Origin: Exophiala sp. HKRS030
Taxonomy: Eukaryota > Ascomycota > Eurotiomycetes > Chaetothyriales > Herpotrichiellaceae
DNA: 64,000 bases
Reading direction: 5' to 3'
NCBI GenBank assembly: GCA_023897205.1
Contig: JAHWDD010000019.1
Coordinates: 55,796-119,795, forward strand
The notes under the pieces were generated by a model. The model saw only the letters and a list, made by a program, of their open reading frames with translations. It was not told the origin of the DNA and did no database searches. A program made the position numbers and the translations under genes. This document shows, piece after piece, positions 33,381-42,680 of this stretch; position 1 is the first letter of the stretch, and each line of letters starts with the position of its first letter.

Positions 33381-33957
33381 TACAGAACCCCTGGTGGCAG
33401 AGCCAAAAGGGCAAGCTAAAGCTGATCTACTAATACATTTATGTGACCTAGTCTTCTTGAATACAACCTCTCTCACTTGCTTTCGCTTGCTACGTATTTG
33501 TGGATTCTCGTGCTGGTAACTTTTGGATGGCCGTCCGGCTTACAGGCGATTCTTCAAATCTTCTACATTCTATCCGTGGCAGCTAAAGCGCGCCTACTTG
33601 TATTACCACTAGTTGAGATAGAGGGGTTCGAATGAGAGGGTAATGACGGTTTCGGTAGGCAGTGTTATTTAGTTGTCCTATGGCCGGGCCATTGCAAATC
33701 AGATTGTTACTTAGGATGCCTTTAAGTCTGGACTTCACGTCTAAGTAGAAAGATGTGTTGCTCCTGTGAATTTCTGTGCAATGAAGCATCTCTGTTCGGA
33801 ACGCCGTTCATTTAGCACATCGGTTGAGAAAGTGTTCAACGGCCGCTCTCGCTTGCCCACATGCAAATAGATCTGTCGAAGCGGCATTAATGCGGCGAGG
33901 ATAGGTATTCAGTCTGTCTCTATCCCTGAAAGGCGACCGTAGAGTCGCCTCGAGTGC
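33377..33957. other. No gene recognised
   Basis: No supported coding frame. Confidence 0.4.
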
Positions 33958-33974
33958 TTGCCAGGCCAAGCTGT

Positions 33975-34262
33975 GTCAGCTCTCTTCGAATACATTCCGT
34001 CTTTGTCTGGTAGGATGCCGGTGGTGGCCTGGTTTGGCTCGTGCAGCATTAAGCATGGTGGATCTCATTCTGGGTCGTTGTGTCGGTGGCCGGGCCGTCT
34101 TCGACTCGGTGGCTTTCTGTGCTTTCTTCTCAGCGACCTTCTGCCACTTGCTGACGCCATGCGGCGGCGTCCACAAGACTGTTACCGCGTTGCCTTCCTT
34201 CTGTAGATGTCTCATGGAGTTGCACATGCGAACGATGTATCCTTGTCCCGACTTGTAGCGTG
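33975..34262 (-). mobile_element. Relic of a Tad1-like LINE, RNase H end
   Basis: The minus-strand frame reads YKSGQGYIVRMCNSMRHLQ, then VTVLWTPPHGVSKWQKVAEK and PRMRSTMLNAARAK. This is the C-terminal RNase H tail of ORF2 in fungal non-LTR retrotransposons (pattern W-x-P-x-H, a Lys/Ala-rich helix, then MRST-LN-A). Only ~90 codons are present. The rest of ORF2 and the reverse transcriptase are absent, and immediately upstream the sequence switches to a fragment of an unrelated host gene. Confidence 0.65.
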
Positions 34263-34282
34263 CTCGTCTTGGTCAGCGCACT

Positions 34283-34377
34283 ACCATACCGGTTCTAGTG
34301 GCAGCTTGTACCACGTTGAGACGACTGAAGGGCGCTGCTCCTGTTCCATGCTTTTTGGATGCCTCTTATGATCAGAT
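34283..34377 (+). pseudogene. Fragment copied from exon 1 of the seven-segment membrane gene
   Basis: The plus-strand frame reads TTIPVLVAACTTLRRLKGAA then PVPCFLDASY, matching TIPFLVAACTKLQLKRAA and CFLNASC in the gene at 10,542. The DNA is also clearly alignable to about 10,600-10,690. No start, no further exon. It abuts the LINE relic. Confidence 0.75.
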
Positions 34378-34531
34378 TTCATCATAACCTGCCCTGAGCA
34401 CTTAAAAGGCCAATTGTAATCATTGGGCTTATCAGCAATTGCACCAATCTTTCGTGTTGCGGCACGATAAACATGGATCTATATTCACTTGTCCAACCCT
34501 AGAATCGGATCTGCCCACCTTCAATACTGCC

Positions 34532-35654
34532 TCAGTTAGCTCCACTAACCCCTTGAAGTCGGCACACGTCGAGCGTGTGGCTGGTCTGAAAGCCTTGCAA
34601 GAGAGCGATAGTGTGGGTGCACATGGCACATAAAATAGCAACATGAAAGATCTGGTGCGAGTTCCCCCAAATGTCAAATGTACCCGGTGCCAAACGCTCC
34701 GGGATTCGGAACTCCAAACGATGTTCGTCAGTAGGAAGACCAGAAGAAGTGGAGCCGCGAGCACGCAGACATACCGCGTATAGTCCAACCCCGGCGCCAT
34801 AGAACGCAAGCTCGATCAGATACCATTTCAATCCGGCATACCCGAGCATGTATTTGAGCCCGTATCGCAGCAAACCATGGAGCAGGGGGATGCAGGATGA
34901 AGCGCCAAAAACAACGAAGGTGCCCACTTTCACTTTTCGCCAACGCGGCGTTCTGAGCAAAGGATTCGAAGTTAGAGTACCGACAATAGTACCAATGGTG
35001 AAAATCTAGAACTCAAATTAGCATCCCTGGATTGATGATACAGCACATACCGAGGGCGTGGAGAAGTGTTGTTAGTGGTGACGATAGCTGGGTGAGACTG
35101 ACAATGGCCCAGTGCAGCTTTTGTAAGCTCGCTTCACAGAAAATCACATAGTAAATTCCAGAAAAGAATGTGCCCACCGTCACGATGACAATACCAAGCA
35201 AATCCATTCCCTGCCAGAAGCGTTCAATATGATGTGAGTGGGATAGCATCAAGTGATAAAGTGTGCTTAAAATCAAACAGATCTCAGCACTCCAGAAGTA
35301 GATGCCAAAGACAGCGTAGTCCATGGTCGAGACATTGAGAAATTGAGGACGGCCGAGGTAACGCAGGAAGATGGCAGCGATGGGTGGAAGAAGGATGGCC
35401 CCGATCAGGTGAGTGTATATATTGCATGTCTCATTATGCAAGAAAGTGAGGCTTGCGAGGATCTTTAGATAGTCTGCTTTCTCTCGTCGATAGCCACCGA
35501 CGATATACTTGTTGTCGAAATGCCATTCAGAAATCTCCTGCCATGTCACAGTTTTCGCGGTGGCCTTTGACGTCTTTGTGGGCTCATTAGCCGTGCCGAC
35601 GTGGCCCGAGACTTGTCGCTTGCTGAGTTTTGTCCTTGGTGCCATCGATGCCAT
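34532..35654 (-). CDS. PAQR / adiponectin-receptor-like membrane protein (Izh family), 341 aa
   Basis: Exons 35654-35103 and 35005-34532; the 97-bp intron uses donor GTCAGT after HWAI and acceptor TTCTAG before IFTIGTIVG, phase 0. Features of the PAQR/hemolysin III family: an N-terminal soluble part ending with a GYRREKADY segment, LASLTFLHNETCNIYTHLIG, then STLYHLMLSHSHH with the conserved Ser-x3-His, MDLLGIVIVT with the conserved Asp, and near the C-terminus FDIWGNSHQIFHV with the His-x3-His that completes the metal site. Seven hydrophobic segments. In fungi such proteins (Izh1-4) act in membrane-lipid and zinc homeostasis. All metal-binding residues are present, so it is probably functional. 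Confidence 0.9.
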
Positions 35655-35704
35655 CGATACTGAGATATATGGGTGTAGGTTCGGATGTGGCTGGAATTCG
35701 GCGT

Positions 35705-35770
35705 CTTAAATAAGGCACGGATCAGCTGGCGCAGTGCGTAGAACCTTGCCCTAAGAAAGAAGGTTGTCGA
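35705..35770 (+). repeat. Short dispersed repeat, copy 1 (aaggcacggatc)
   Basis: aaggcacggatc followed by a gtgcgta/accttgcc block and a ggttgtc block; related in order and sequence to 36,570-36,640. The two copies bracket repeat A copy 1. Confidence 0.5.
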
Positions 35771-35879
35771 TAGATGAAGAAAGTCCTTTTCCTGTACGAT
35801 AGCACCTCCTTACAGATTCAGAAAAGTACAGTACAGTATCCCATCGAAACTCGCACATACAGTACAGTACTGTAGAGTA

Positions 35880-36380
35880 CTGTAGCTTAATACCAAACCT
35901 AAAAATCTCCTGCTGGATGTGAGTGAGCGGGGCAATAAACTATACCGTTGTCTCTTAGTGTCGCGTTCCGCATCCAGCCACTGAAAACCATGGAGTCTGC
36001 AGACACTCTTAGTCGTGACCGCTTTGATAACCTTTACCACAGTTTTCTGTGGCTTTTCGGCATTTAATCACGAGCAGCGGATGCTGGCGAAGTGTTTCAT
36101 GTTCTGTCACGCTTCTTCGTGGATTTTTACCCGACGTTCGTCGCGACCGCTTTAATGATCACTCGGTACCCACTGTTTTTATGCACTACTTTACTCTTTC
36201 GCCTCACTACTAGGATACTGTGGCGTCTTACTCCGGCTATCGCGACTGGCCTAGCGGCCTCTTCTTGCCTCTCTTTCGCGTGTCGTTTAACAGTACTTAT
36301 ATCACGACATTTAAACACATTAATTTTGACTAGCGCAGCGGCCCTAACCACGAAAGTTTGGGCACTACTATCCAACATAC
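35880..36380 (+). repeat. Repeat A, copy 1 (RIP-like)
   Basis: About 500 bp alignable end to end with 45,345-45,894 in the same orientation. It starts at ctgtagctt and ends at tccaacatac. Relative to the other copy it lacks one block of ~43 bp and differs mostly by G-to-A and C-to-T changes, often TG to TA or CA to TA. Contains an internal duplicated word (gaccgcttt-atgac). No intact ORF; not assigned to a transposon class. Confidence 0.85.
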
Positions 36381-36569
36381 AGTACAATGCTGCCAGATTT
36401 ACAATGTTTAAAGGACCGAACTTGCCGAAAGGCCGAAACCACAAAACCTTTAAGTCTTGTGAGTTTCGTGAACCATTAAAGACGGCCTAATGGTTTCTGC
36501 TACAGTATAGTACTCCGTACGGTAGATGTAACTGCGCTGCCAATATTTTGTGGCTGAAGTTGGTGCGTT

Positions 36570-36640
36570 CCAGATAAGGCACGGATCGACCGTGCGAGTA
36601 CGTAGTGTCCCGAAAACCTTGCCTTACGAACCAAGGTTGT
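36570..36640 (+). repeat. Short dispersed repeat, copy 2 (aaggcacggatc)
   Basis: Partner of 35,705-35,770. Confidence 0.45.
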
Positions 36641-36704
36641 CAACAAAAATCTAGAAATCCACGAATCCTGAGACCCTGACACCTCATGCAAATTTAACCA
36701 TAGG

Positions 36705-36790
36705 AGCACTGGAACCAGTGGTTGAGCTCATTTGAATCATACACTCAGAAATGTCCAAGGACAGAACTGTATGACCTCGGTAAACTGTGG
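36705..36790 (+). repeat. Repeat B, copy 1
   Basis: cactggaacc-gtggt, then catacactcagaaat, then a ctgtggt/attgtggt block; alignable with 44,895-44,985. Same orientation. Confidence 0.6.
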
Positions 36791-36939
36791 TCCATCGCTT
36801 TGCGGCCTCCCCAACATCGAGACCCACGTCTCTTCAGGCGCTACCTATTGTAACCTCAGCTCCATCCCCAATCTCTACCGATGCGCTTTTTCTCCCTTCT
36901 GAATTTCATATCTTTGCGACATTGACCTGGATTAAGGCG

Positions 36940-37779
36940 CTACCACATCAGGACGTTGCCGGGAATGCCCATGCCATACTCAGACGGATTTGGATCGAAC
37001 TGGACATCAGTTGACCAGGGCATGGTGCCACTATCAGCACTCCCGGGGTTCGGAAGTGGCTCCTGAGAGGCATTGGCGTGGTCATGACCCGAATTTGTCG
37101 ACATGGCCCAAAATGCTCGAACATCGTGCCGAGTGGACTGCCAATAATCCGATGGGCCGGTGCTTTGGAACATGCTACTTTCGCTTTCTGGGTGGCCATC
37201 AGCTGAGTTTCCATGGGGTGTCCAGTTTGTTGCCAGGTGCCACGGTTGCGGTATGAAGCCTTGAATCGTCGATGGGGTTGTCAACTGGCCTCCGAGAACA
37301 TCAACGGGCCGGTAGTAAGACACCAAATGCCAAATTGAGTCGGAGTCACCAGAGTCTTTGACACTGATGGTCTTTTTGACTAGGCTTTCAGGTCTGAAGT
37401 GAAAAGATCTCGCTAAAGGCCCGTAAAGTCGATGTCGCAAATTTTGGCTGCCGTCTCCTACTGGCACTGGTTGAACCGCAGTCTCCGCGGTGTGTGCTTG
37501 ATTTGGTGATTGTGGCCGTTCTCCGTAGATGAGGAATTCACCCGAGACACGACTCGGGGTCCAGCGCCGCCCATCGGTCCAACGCCGAATGCCCGATGCT
37601 TTCTCTTCGTAAATGAAGACTTGTCCGCTTAGTTCGACTGTAGGGCGCGCTGAAAAGATAATTCGTCTCGCAATGCAGCGCAGACTGCCTCGACGGCAAG
37701 CCTGGATCAGCATCGTGGCGTCGTCGCGGGTCTCGACGAACCCAAAATATGAAGCCTGGAGATCATGGTCAGGTTGCAT
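36940..37779 (-). CDS. WOPR (Gti1/Pac2) family transcription regulator, 279 aa
   Basis: ATG start, single exon. The first WOPR half has SYFGFVETRDDATMLIQACR and then GIRRWTDGRRWTPSRVSGEF followed by LIYGE. The second half has HFRPESLVKKTISV and WHLVSYYRPVDVLGGQLTTP. These are the hallmark blocks of the Gti1/Pac2 family (relatives: Wor1, Ryp1, Sge1), which bind DNA through the bipartite WOPR domain and control morphology and secondary programmes. The C-terminal ~100 residues are Ser/Pro/Asn/Gly-rich. It is shorter than the typical 350-450 residues because of its short linker and tail. Its position inside an accessory island together with HET and DUF7587-like genes suggests a strain-specific paralogue, not the conserved core member. 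Confidence 0.9.
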   Translation of the reverse strand: MQPDHDLQASYFGFVETRDDATMLIQACRRGSLRCIARRIIFSARPTVELSGQVFIYEEKASGIRRWTDGRRWTPSRVSGEFLIYGERPQSPNQAHTAETAVQPVPVGDGSQNLRHRLYGPLARSFHFRPESLVKKTISVKDSGDSDSIWHLVSYYRPVDVLGGQLTTPSTIQGFIPQPWHLATNWTPHGNSADGHPESESSMFQSTGPSDYWQSTRHDVRAFWAMSTNSGHDHANASQEPLPNPGSADSGTMPWSTDVQFDPNPSEYGMGIPGNVLMW

Positions 37780-38422
37780 CGTTGGAATTTCGCGAAGACC
37801 TTGTGAGACTTAAGGATACTGAGATTGCGGCATTGCTGCAGCATTTATGAACGACATACCTTGTCAAATGGACCAGACGAAGCTCAATTGATTCAGATCT
37901 CCTTGCATTCGTGACGGGTCTCGGGTGGCTGCATGTTTGGAAGCTCCTTGCTGGGGCCGCCAAAATCGGGATTATCGTCGATGAAGTGTCACCTTATGGA
38001 ATAAAATATGATAGATCAATCTCTCCTGTCTCCAAGACCGAACACCGCCGAAGTCAAGTAAATAACAAACAAAGAGCGTTTGCACAACTGAATGCGCATA
38101 TGAGAGGTTCATCATCCATGTTGGCCAATGTGACAGGTCATGCCAAGCTGTATGCATATTGCTGGCGGCTGGCTGTAAAAAGGGCTTGACGGCTCCTTGC
38201 ATGGTTGATAGATCATAAAAACCAAAATCGGATGACTCCTATTCCCAGGGCACCTCCAGTGGATCAACAATCGCCGGCGGCAGTCTTTAATATAATTCAA
38301 TCATCATTATACCGAGTCTCTTTTGCTCATGAGGCGAAATCGTCGTTGGATGTTGGATTCGCTATGCTTTGGCTGATGTAAAGCCTCCGGCTAGAAGGCT
38401 CTGCCACCCCAACGTGGCAGGA
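37780..38422. other. No gene recognised
   Basis: Promoter side of the WOPR gene; only short frames. Confidence 0.45.
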
Positions 38423-40027
38423 TTATCCCTCCTCAGCTTGCTCTTGTGCAGTGTCCACACCTCCTTTCGTATTCGAGTCGCCTTCTGAAATAATGCAGAG
38501 CTGCTGAGTTCTGAGTAGGATATCATCCAAATTTGTGTGCTCATGGCGCAAAATACGAAGAAAAGCCGCAGGTGTCATACGCAGGATGTAATACAATCCG
38601 GCTGGACTTGGCGACAAGGAAAGATCTGTCACTTTTTCTTCCACATTCGCTGACACTCTGTCAGGATCGGGTCCATCGCCGTGCGGCGGGAATGCGGTTA
38701 TCAGGCGGGCCTCCTGTCGAAAATTTTCGGCCTTGCGAAAAAGAAGGTGTGTGCCAGCTCCTTCGTCCGCAAGACATAACAAGTAGTGCGCCTCTTCCAA
38801 CGCACCGGGGTCAACACTCAAGTGGCAGCAATGGCACTCAATGGGAGCATTTCTTTGATAGCCTTGTTTGACTGTTGTAGTGATTTTGAAGGGTGAAAGC
38901 AGTGCCCGACATTCGATGTCCTCAATGTTGCAAAAAGAAGGAGAACTGTCCATTAATAACTCGAGATCGATGCTCAAAGCACTGCAAATTGTGCTCGCGA
39001 CAGAAAACAGCTCTGTTTCTTCGGGGAGGTAAGCACCATGTTTGCGGCAAAATTCGATGGTGGTAAACAATGATTGTAGCTTGCTCGATTTATAATCAAC
39101 TGGGTAGCGGTGACCATTGATTGCGATCGAGAGCAACCCATGAACGTGATCGTGAAAATCGCGGCATTTCTGAGAACCATAATCAGAGAGCAAAGCCACC
39201 AGCGACGCACGTCGCTGACCGGTACGTAACTCCTGGACTCGAAATGGGATGCTCAAGCTGAGTTCATCCTGTTGATCTTGACTCAATTTATTGCATTGTT
39301 TCAGCTTCTGCAAACCTAATTGCAACGTGGCCCATTTTATCCTTTGGATTCCATTGGTGAGAAGGAGCTTGCGTGCTGAGACGACTTCTTGAATGATCCA
39401 TAAACGTTCCCAGTAGCTGCACCGGCAAATTTCAATGATCCCTTGGACGATATCCCGTTTCCATGAATGACTTTCGCGCCCACAACCGCCGCATTTACAT
39501 TTAACGAAACAGTCAGAGATTGGCGCTTTCCGTTCCATTCCTTCCAGGAACGACCAAGCTCTGTGCAGAGGTCGCTGAGGTTCAGGTTGTTGAGGTGCGA
39601 ATCCACATTTCGCTGGAATAAAAGCCAGGACCCGGTTGGCGCTTGAAAAGATGACGCCCATGATACTGACTTGAGCCTTCCGCTCATTGTAGTTAGCATG
39701 ATTGATACACAATGCATCAATCCAGAGCCATCTTCCCGCGTATGGAATTCGCGCATATTCAAGCAATCGAAGAAGGTTAGCACCCACCGCATGTGGTGAG
39801 TGGTTAAGCTTTATTTCTTCACACTTTTTGTTTCCCCATTCGTAGGAGACCGCCATATAGTTGAACTCAAGGCTTGAACAACGCGATACGCATTGTATAG
39901 CATCATTCTGGTCAAGCTTTGCTAAAACTTTGACCACACGTATGGAGTTGAGCGGGTTTTGCAAAATTGGGAAAGGCTCCCTCTTTTTCTTTTCCGATGT
40001 GCTACAATCCTTCGCTATTCTGGACAT
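38423..40027 (-). CDS. HET-domain heterokaryon incompatibility protein, 534 aa
   Basis: The first in-frame ATG is at 40,027; the open frame upstream uses only non-ATG codons. The HET domain covers about residues 55-200: FNYMAVSYEWGNKK, RWLWIDALCINHANYNERK with the usual Q-V-x-x-M following, and VFSSANRVL-type sequence, then ERLWIIQEVVSARKLLL. Between these is a Cys-rich insertion (FVKCKCGGCGRES) that looks like a small metal-binding loop, not usual in the family. The C-terminal half shows no NACHT/WD or other known domain. HET proteins trigger cell death on fusion of incompatible strains; they are toxic only when their partner is present, and no het-s/het-c type partner is visible here. Confidence 0.88.
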   Translation of the reverse strand: MSRIAKDCSTSEKKKREPFPILQNPLNSIRVVKVLAKLDQNDAIQCVSRCSSLEFNYMAVSYEWGNKKCEEIKLNHSPHAVGANLLRLLEYARIPYAGRWLWIDALCINHANYNERKAQVSIMGVIFSSANRVLAFIPAKCGFAPQQPEPQRPLHRAWSFLEGMERKAPISDCFVKCKCGGCGRESHSWKRDIVQGIIEICRCSYWERLWIIQEVVSARKLLLTNGIQRIKWATLQLGLQKLKQCNKLSQDQQDELSLSIPFRVQELRTGQRRASLVALLSDYGSQKCRDFHDHVHGLLSIAINGHRYPVDYKSSKLQSLFTTIEFCRKHGAYLPEETELFSVASTICSALSIDLELLMDSSPSFCNIEDIECRALLSPFKITTTVKQGYQRNAPIECHCCHLSVDPGALEEAHYLLCLADEGAGTHLLFRKAENFRQEARLITAFPPHGDGPDPDRVSANVEEKVTDLSLSPSPAGLYYILRMTPAAFLRILRHEHTNLDDILLRTQQLCIISEGDSNTKGGVDTAQEQAEEG

Positions 40028-40078
40028 TCTCTTTCCAGTACCGTGGCTAGGGAACGCATGCAAGCGCGGCGGAGACAA

Positions 40079-41151
40079 ATCAGGAAGGTCGAAGAGCCTC
40101 TGGTAAAGGAGCAGTGGTAATCAGGATCGGGCTCGAGAGGGAGGCAGGATTCCGTGAATCTGACACAGCTGATAGCGTATTGTAAGACTTTTGGAGATGC
40201 TCACAATTTGGGACTACTCACGGCTTGTTGGCCCTCCTACCAAGACCCTGGCAGTACGCTTTCATCCTTATATAAACCCAGTATGTGGGCGATTAGGAGG
40301 GTTCGATCAACCCGCTTATCACGGGCTGGCTCTAAGGCTCGGATCGTGCGGATCGTGCAGATGCGTGCAGTTCGTCGTGTTAGTTATGGGCACGTGCCCA
40401 CAGCTGCTGACCATAGCTGCTGGTGTCACAGGTTTCCCGATGTTCTACCGGCAGGAAAGTTGGGCACATCCGCTCAGTCAGCGACCAACACGATAACGAT
40501 CACAACCAACAACGCGCAAAACGCCAGAGGCAGATTACTGTATTATTAGACCAGGTGCATTTCTGCGAGTATAATGTGCTCATATCGTATCTGGATTATC
40601 TGGACAATTTCTGAGTATGTGGATTAGGAAGGATTACCACCCGTTCCAGTGGCATAAATGGTGTATCTGTATTGAATATCATGGTCGGAGTTTTGCGATC
40701 GATAAACCTGCGTGGTGAATTGCAGCAGCGTATGATCTGCAGCTTTGACAGCGATCGCTAAGCTAGGAGCAGGCGGGCGTCACGAGCACAAATCTTTCGA
40801 TTGACGAAGCAGGCTACTATATTGCGGTATGCCAGCTCTGCACGACCCTCGTCGCAATTTGCGGGCATCGTTCAGCAGAATATGGTCCAACTCGTCGCGA
40901 GAGCGGCGAGGGATGTGCGGCGTGTGGCGAAGGGAAGGAGGAGGGCTTCGCCTTTGCGGTAATACCCGCAGGCCGCTAGTTGCATCCAACACAGCCACAA
41001 GACTCAAAATATCACGTGATGATGACACGACAATGTTGCCTTATCCCGCGGTCATCACCGCGTCGAATTAACCTTGCTTCGTCCAACCCTGAAAAGGGTA
41101 TCAACAATCTCTCCAGAAGAGCTACGCCACCTAGATCCGTAGTCATTTGTG
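40079..41151. other. Repeat-rich intergenic region
   Basis: A block at about 40,477-40,550 (cagtcagcgaccaa, then cacaaccaac, then aacgccaga) is alignable with 44,750-44,825. No coding frame supported. Confidence 0.45.
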
Positions 41152-42299
41152 ATGAGTCGTCCAACATACGATGAAGAAGAAGTGACCCCTCCTTCGAGCT
41201 TCCATAATCCCCCCTCTCCTCCACTCACAGATGAGAAGGTGGCGGGTGACAGGCTCTCCATCTGGCAGAACATCGCAAATCACAGGTCCGGCGGCGCACC
41301 CCAGACATTTCGCAAGGTCGGCAGGAGGGAGTGGAATGTTGTGCAAGAGTCGCTGCAACGAACAGACAAGATACAGTATGTCGGAATTCCTTTAGTCCTC
41401 ACTGAAAACGCAATAACCTCGAAAATAGTTTCGATTATTTTCCCTCGAGCGAGCACCTTTTCCTGCGCATGCCCACCAAAGTTCACGAGCTATTCTTGCG
41501 GAGCCTGAGCGGGCGTATCAGCGAACAGCTGCGTCTCTTATCTAGCGGGTCGGACCCCATCGCAGATTTCGCAAAGGATGTTCGAGACGTTGGGTCTGCC
41601 ACAATAAGGGCTCGAGATCCTGACTACGGGAGCCACGATCCAGACAGTTCTTTCCAGCATCTCAGATCGCCATTACCTACCGTGATCATCGAGGTAGCAC
41701 ATTCACAGAATGGGAGAGCCCTGGGGCACCTTGCGGAGGAATACATTTTAGGGAGCGACTTGGTTATTCGGGTTGTGGTGGGAGTGGACATCGAGTACTG
41801 CAAGAGCAAACGGGCCGTCTTCTCCGTGTGGCGCGCAGAGGAGCAGAGCTTCGGAACTGAAAAATATTGGGTCGTCCAATCCGTGGTCACAAATCAAGTA
41901 GGTCTGGTTGAATATACCGATTGGCAAAAGTCTGATGTACAGCAGGTGTTCCGCAATGACGATGGCAAACCACACCCAGACAAAAGCTCCGATTTACGAC
42001 TGCACCTGGAGGATTTTGCAGATGCAGAGACGTGCCGATATTTCAAGGACTTGGACAAAGACATTTCCGTGTCGTGTGACGAGATGTATCAGTACCTGGA
42101 AGAAGCTGAAGCTATTGTGAAGCGTACGGAATCTAAAATGCAGGAACCAAGCTTGCGCTTAAAGAAGCGCCGGCGAACACAGACTCCCGAAGAGCAACTT
42201 GACGATGACGACGAATATGCCTACGCCAAGGCTGAAGAACACGTCTCCAAGCGACGGGATCTGGAGGATGATTCTTTTAAAGGAAGCTCTTCAGAATAA
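41152..42299 (+). CDS. Predicted PD-(D/E)XK-like fungal protein, 364 aa, one intron
   Basis: Join 41152-41375 and 41429-42299; intron 53 bp (GTATGT...AATAG), phase 2. After a Pro/Ser-rich start, exon 2 begins FDYFPSSEHLFLRMPTKVHE, followed by a helix; then DPDSSFQHLRSPLPTVIIEV and AHSQNGRALGHLAEEYI, then RVVVGVDIEYCKSKRAVFSV. The order Asp..(20 residues)..Ile-Ile-Glu-Val-Ala-x-Ser-Gln followed by a helix is that of a restriction-endonuclease-like (PD-(D/E)XK) core with Gln replacing the catalytic Lys. I recall this arrangement in a widespread fungal family of unknown function. The C-terminal ~100 residues are coiled-coil-like and then acidic, with LKKRRRTQTPEE as a nuclear signal. Nuclease activity is inference only. 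It converges with the DUF7587-like gene. Confidence 0.65.
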
Positions 42300-42680
42300 A
42301 CACCAGTAGCCTGGCATTGAGGATGGGTGATAAGGCAATCAACAGCCCAGTCTACCTCCGCCGTACCGCGTCGCGTGTCCCCTCCTTCTTGCTCCTCTTA
42401 TACACTGAAATGATGTATTTCTGCGCGAACCCTTCAACATTGCGTTCGTAAATCGTTCGCATAGCCATTGGTGGTCTTGTTGAATCCTCGTGCAGATGAG
42501 ACTGCAATCTATAATATCAGCTGAAAATCTCTCGCAGTGCTTTGTGACGTTGTAGAAGAATGCCATTAACCCACGCTTGTGAGTATCGACGATAGCAACG
42601 AAGTCTTTCAGTGGCGATCCAGTATCGATGGACTTCCACGGGCTTTTCGGCCCATTTTGGTGGCCGCCTATTGAATGGGC
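42300..42680. other. Convergent intergenic region
   Basis: Between the stops of two converging genes; no gene seen. Confidence 0.5.

Noticed and set aside
33130..33414. Cys-Val-rich ORFs at the CA repeat
   Set aside because: Encoded by the dinucleotide microsatellite.
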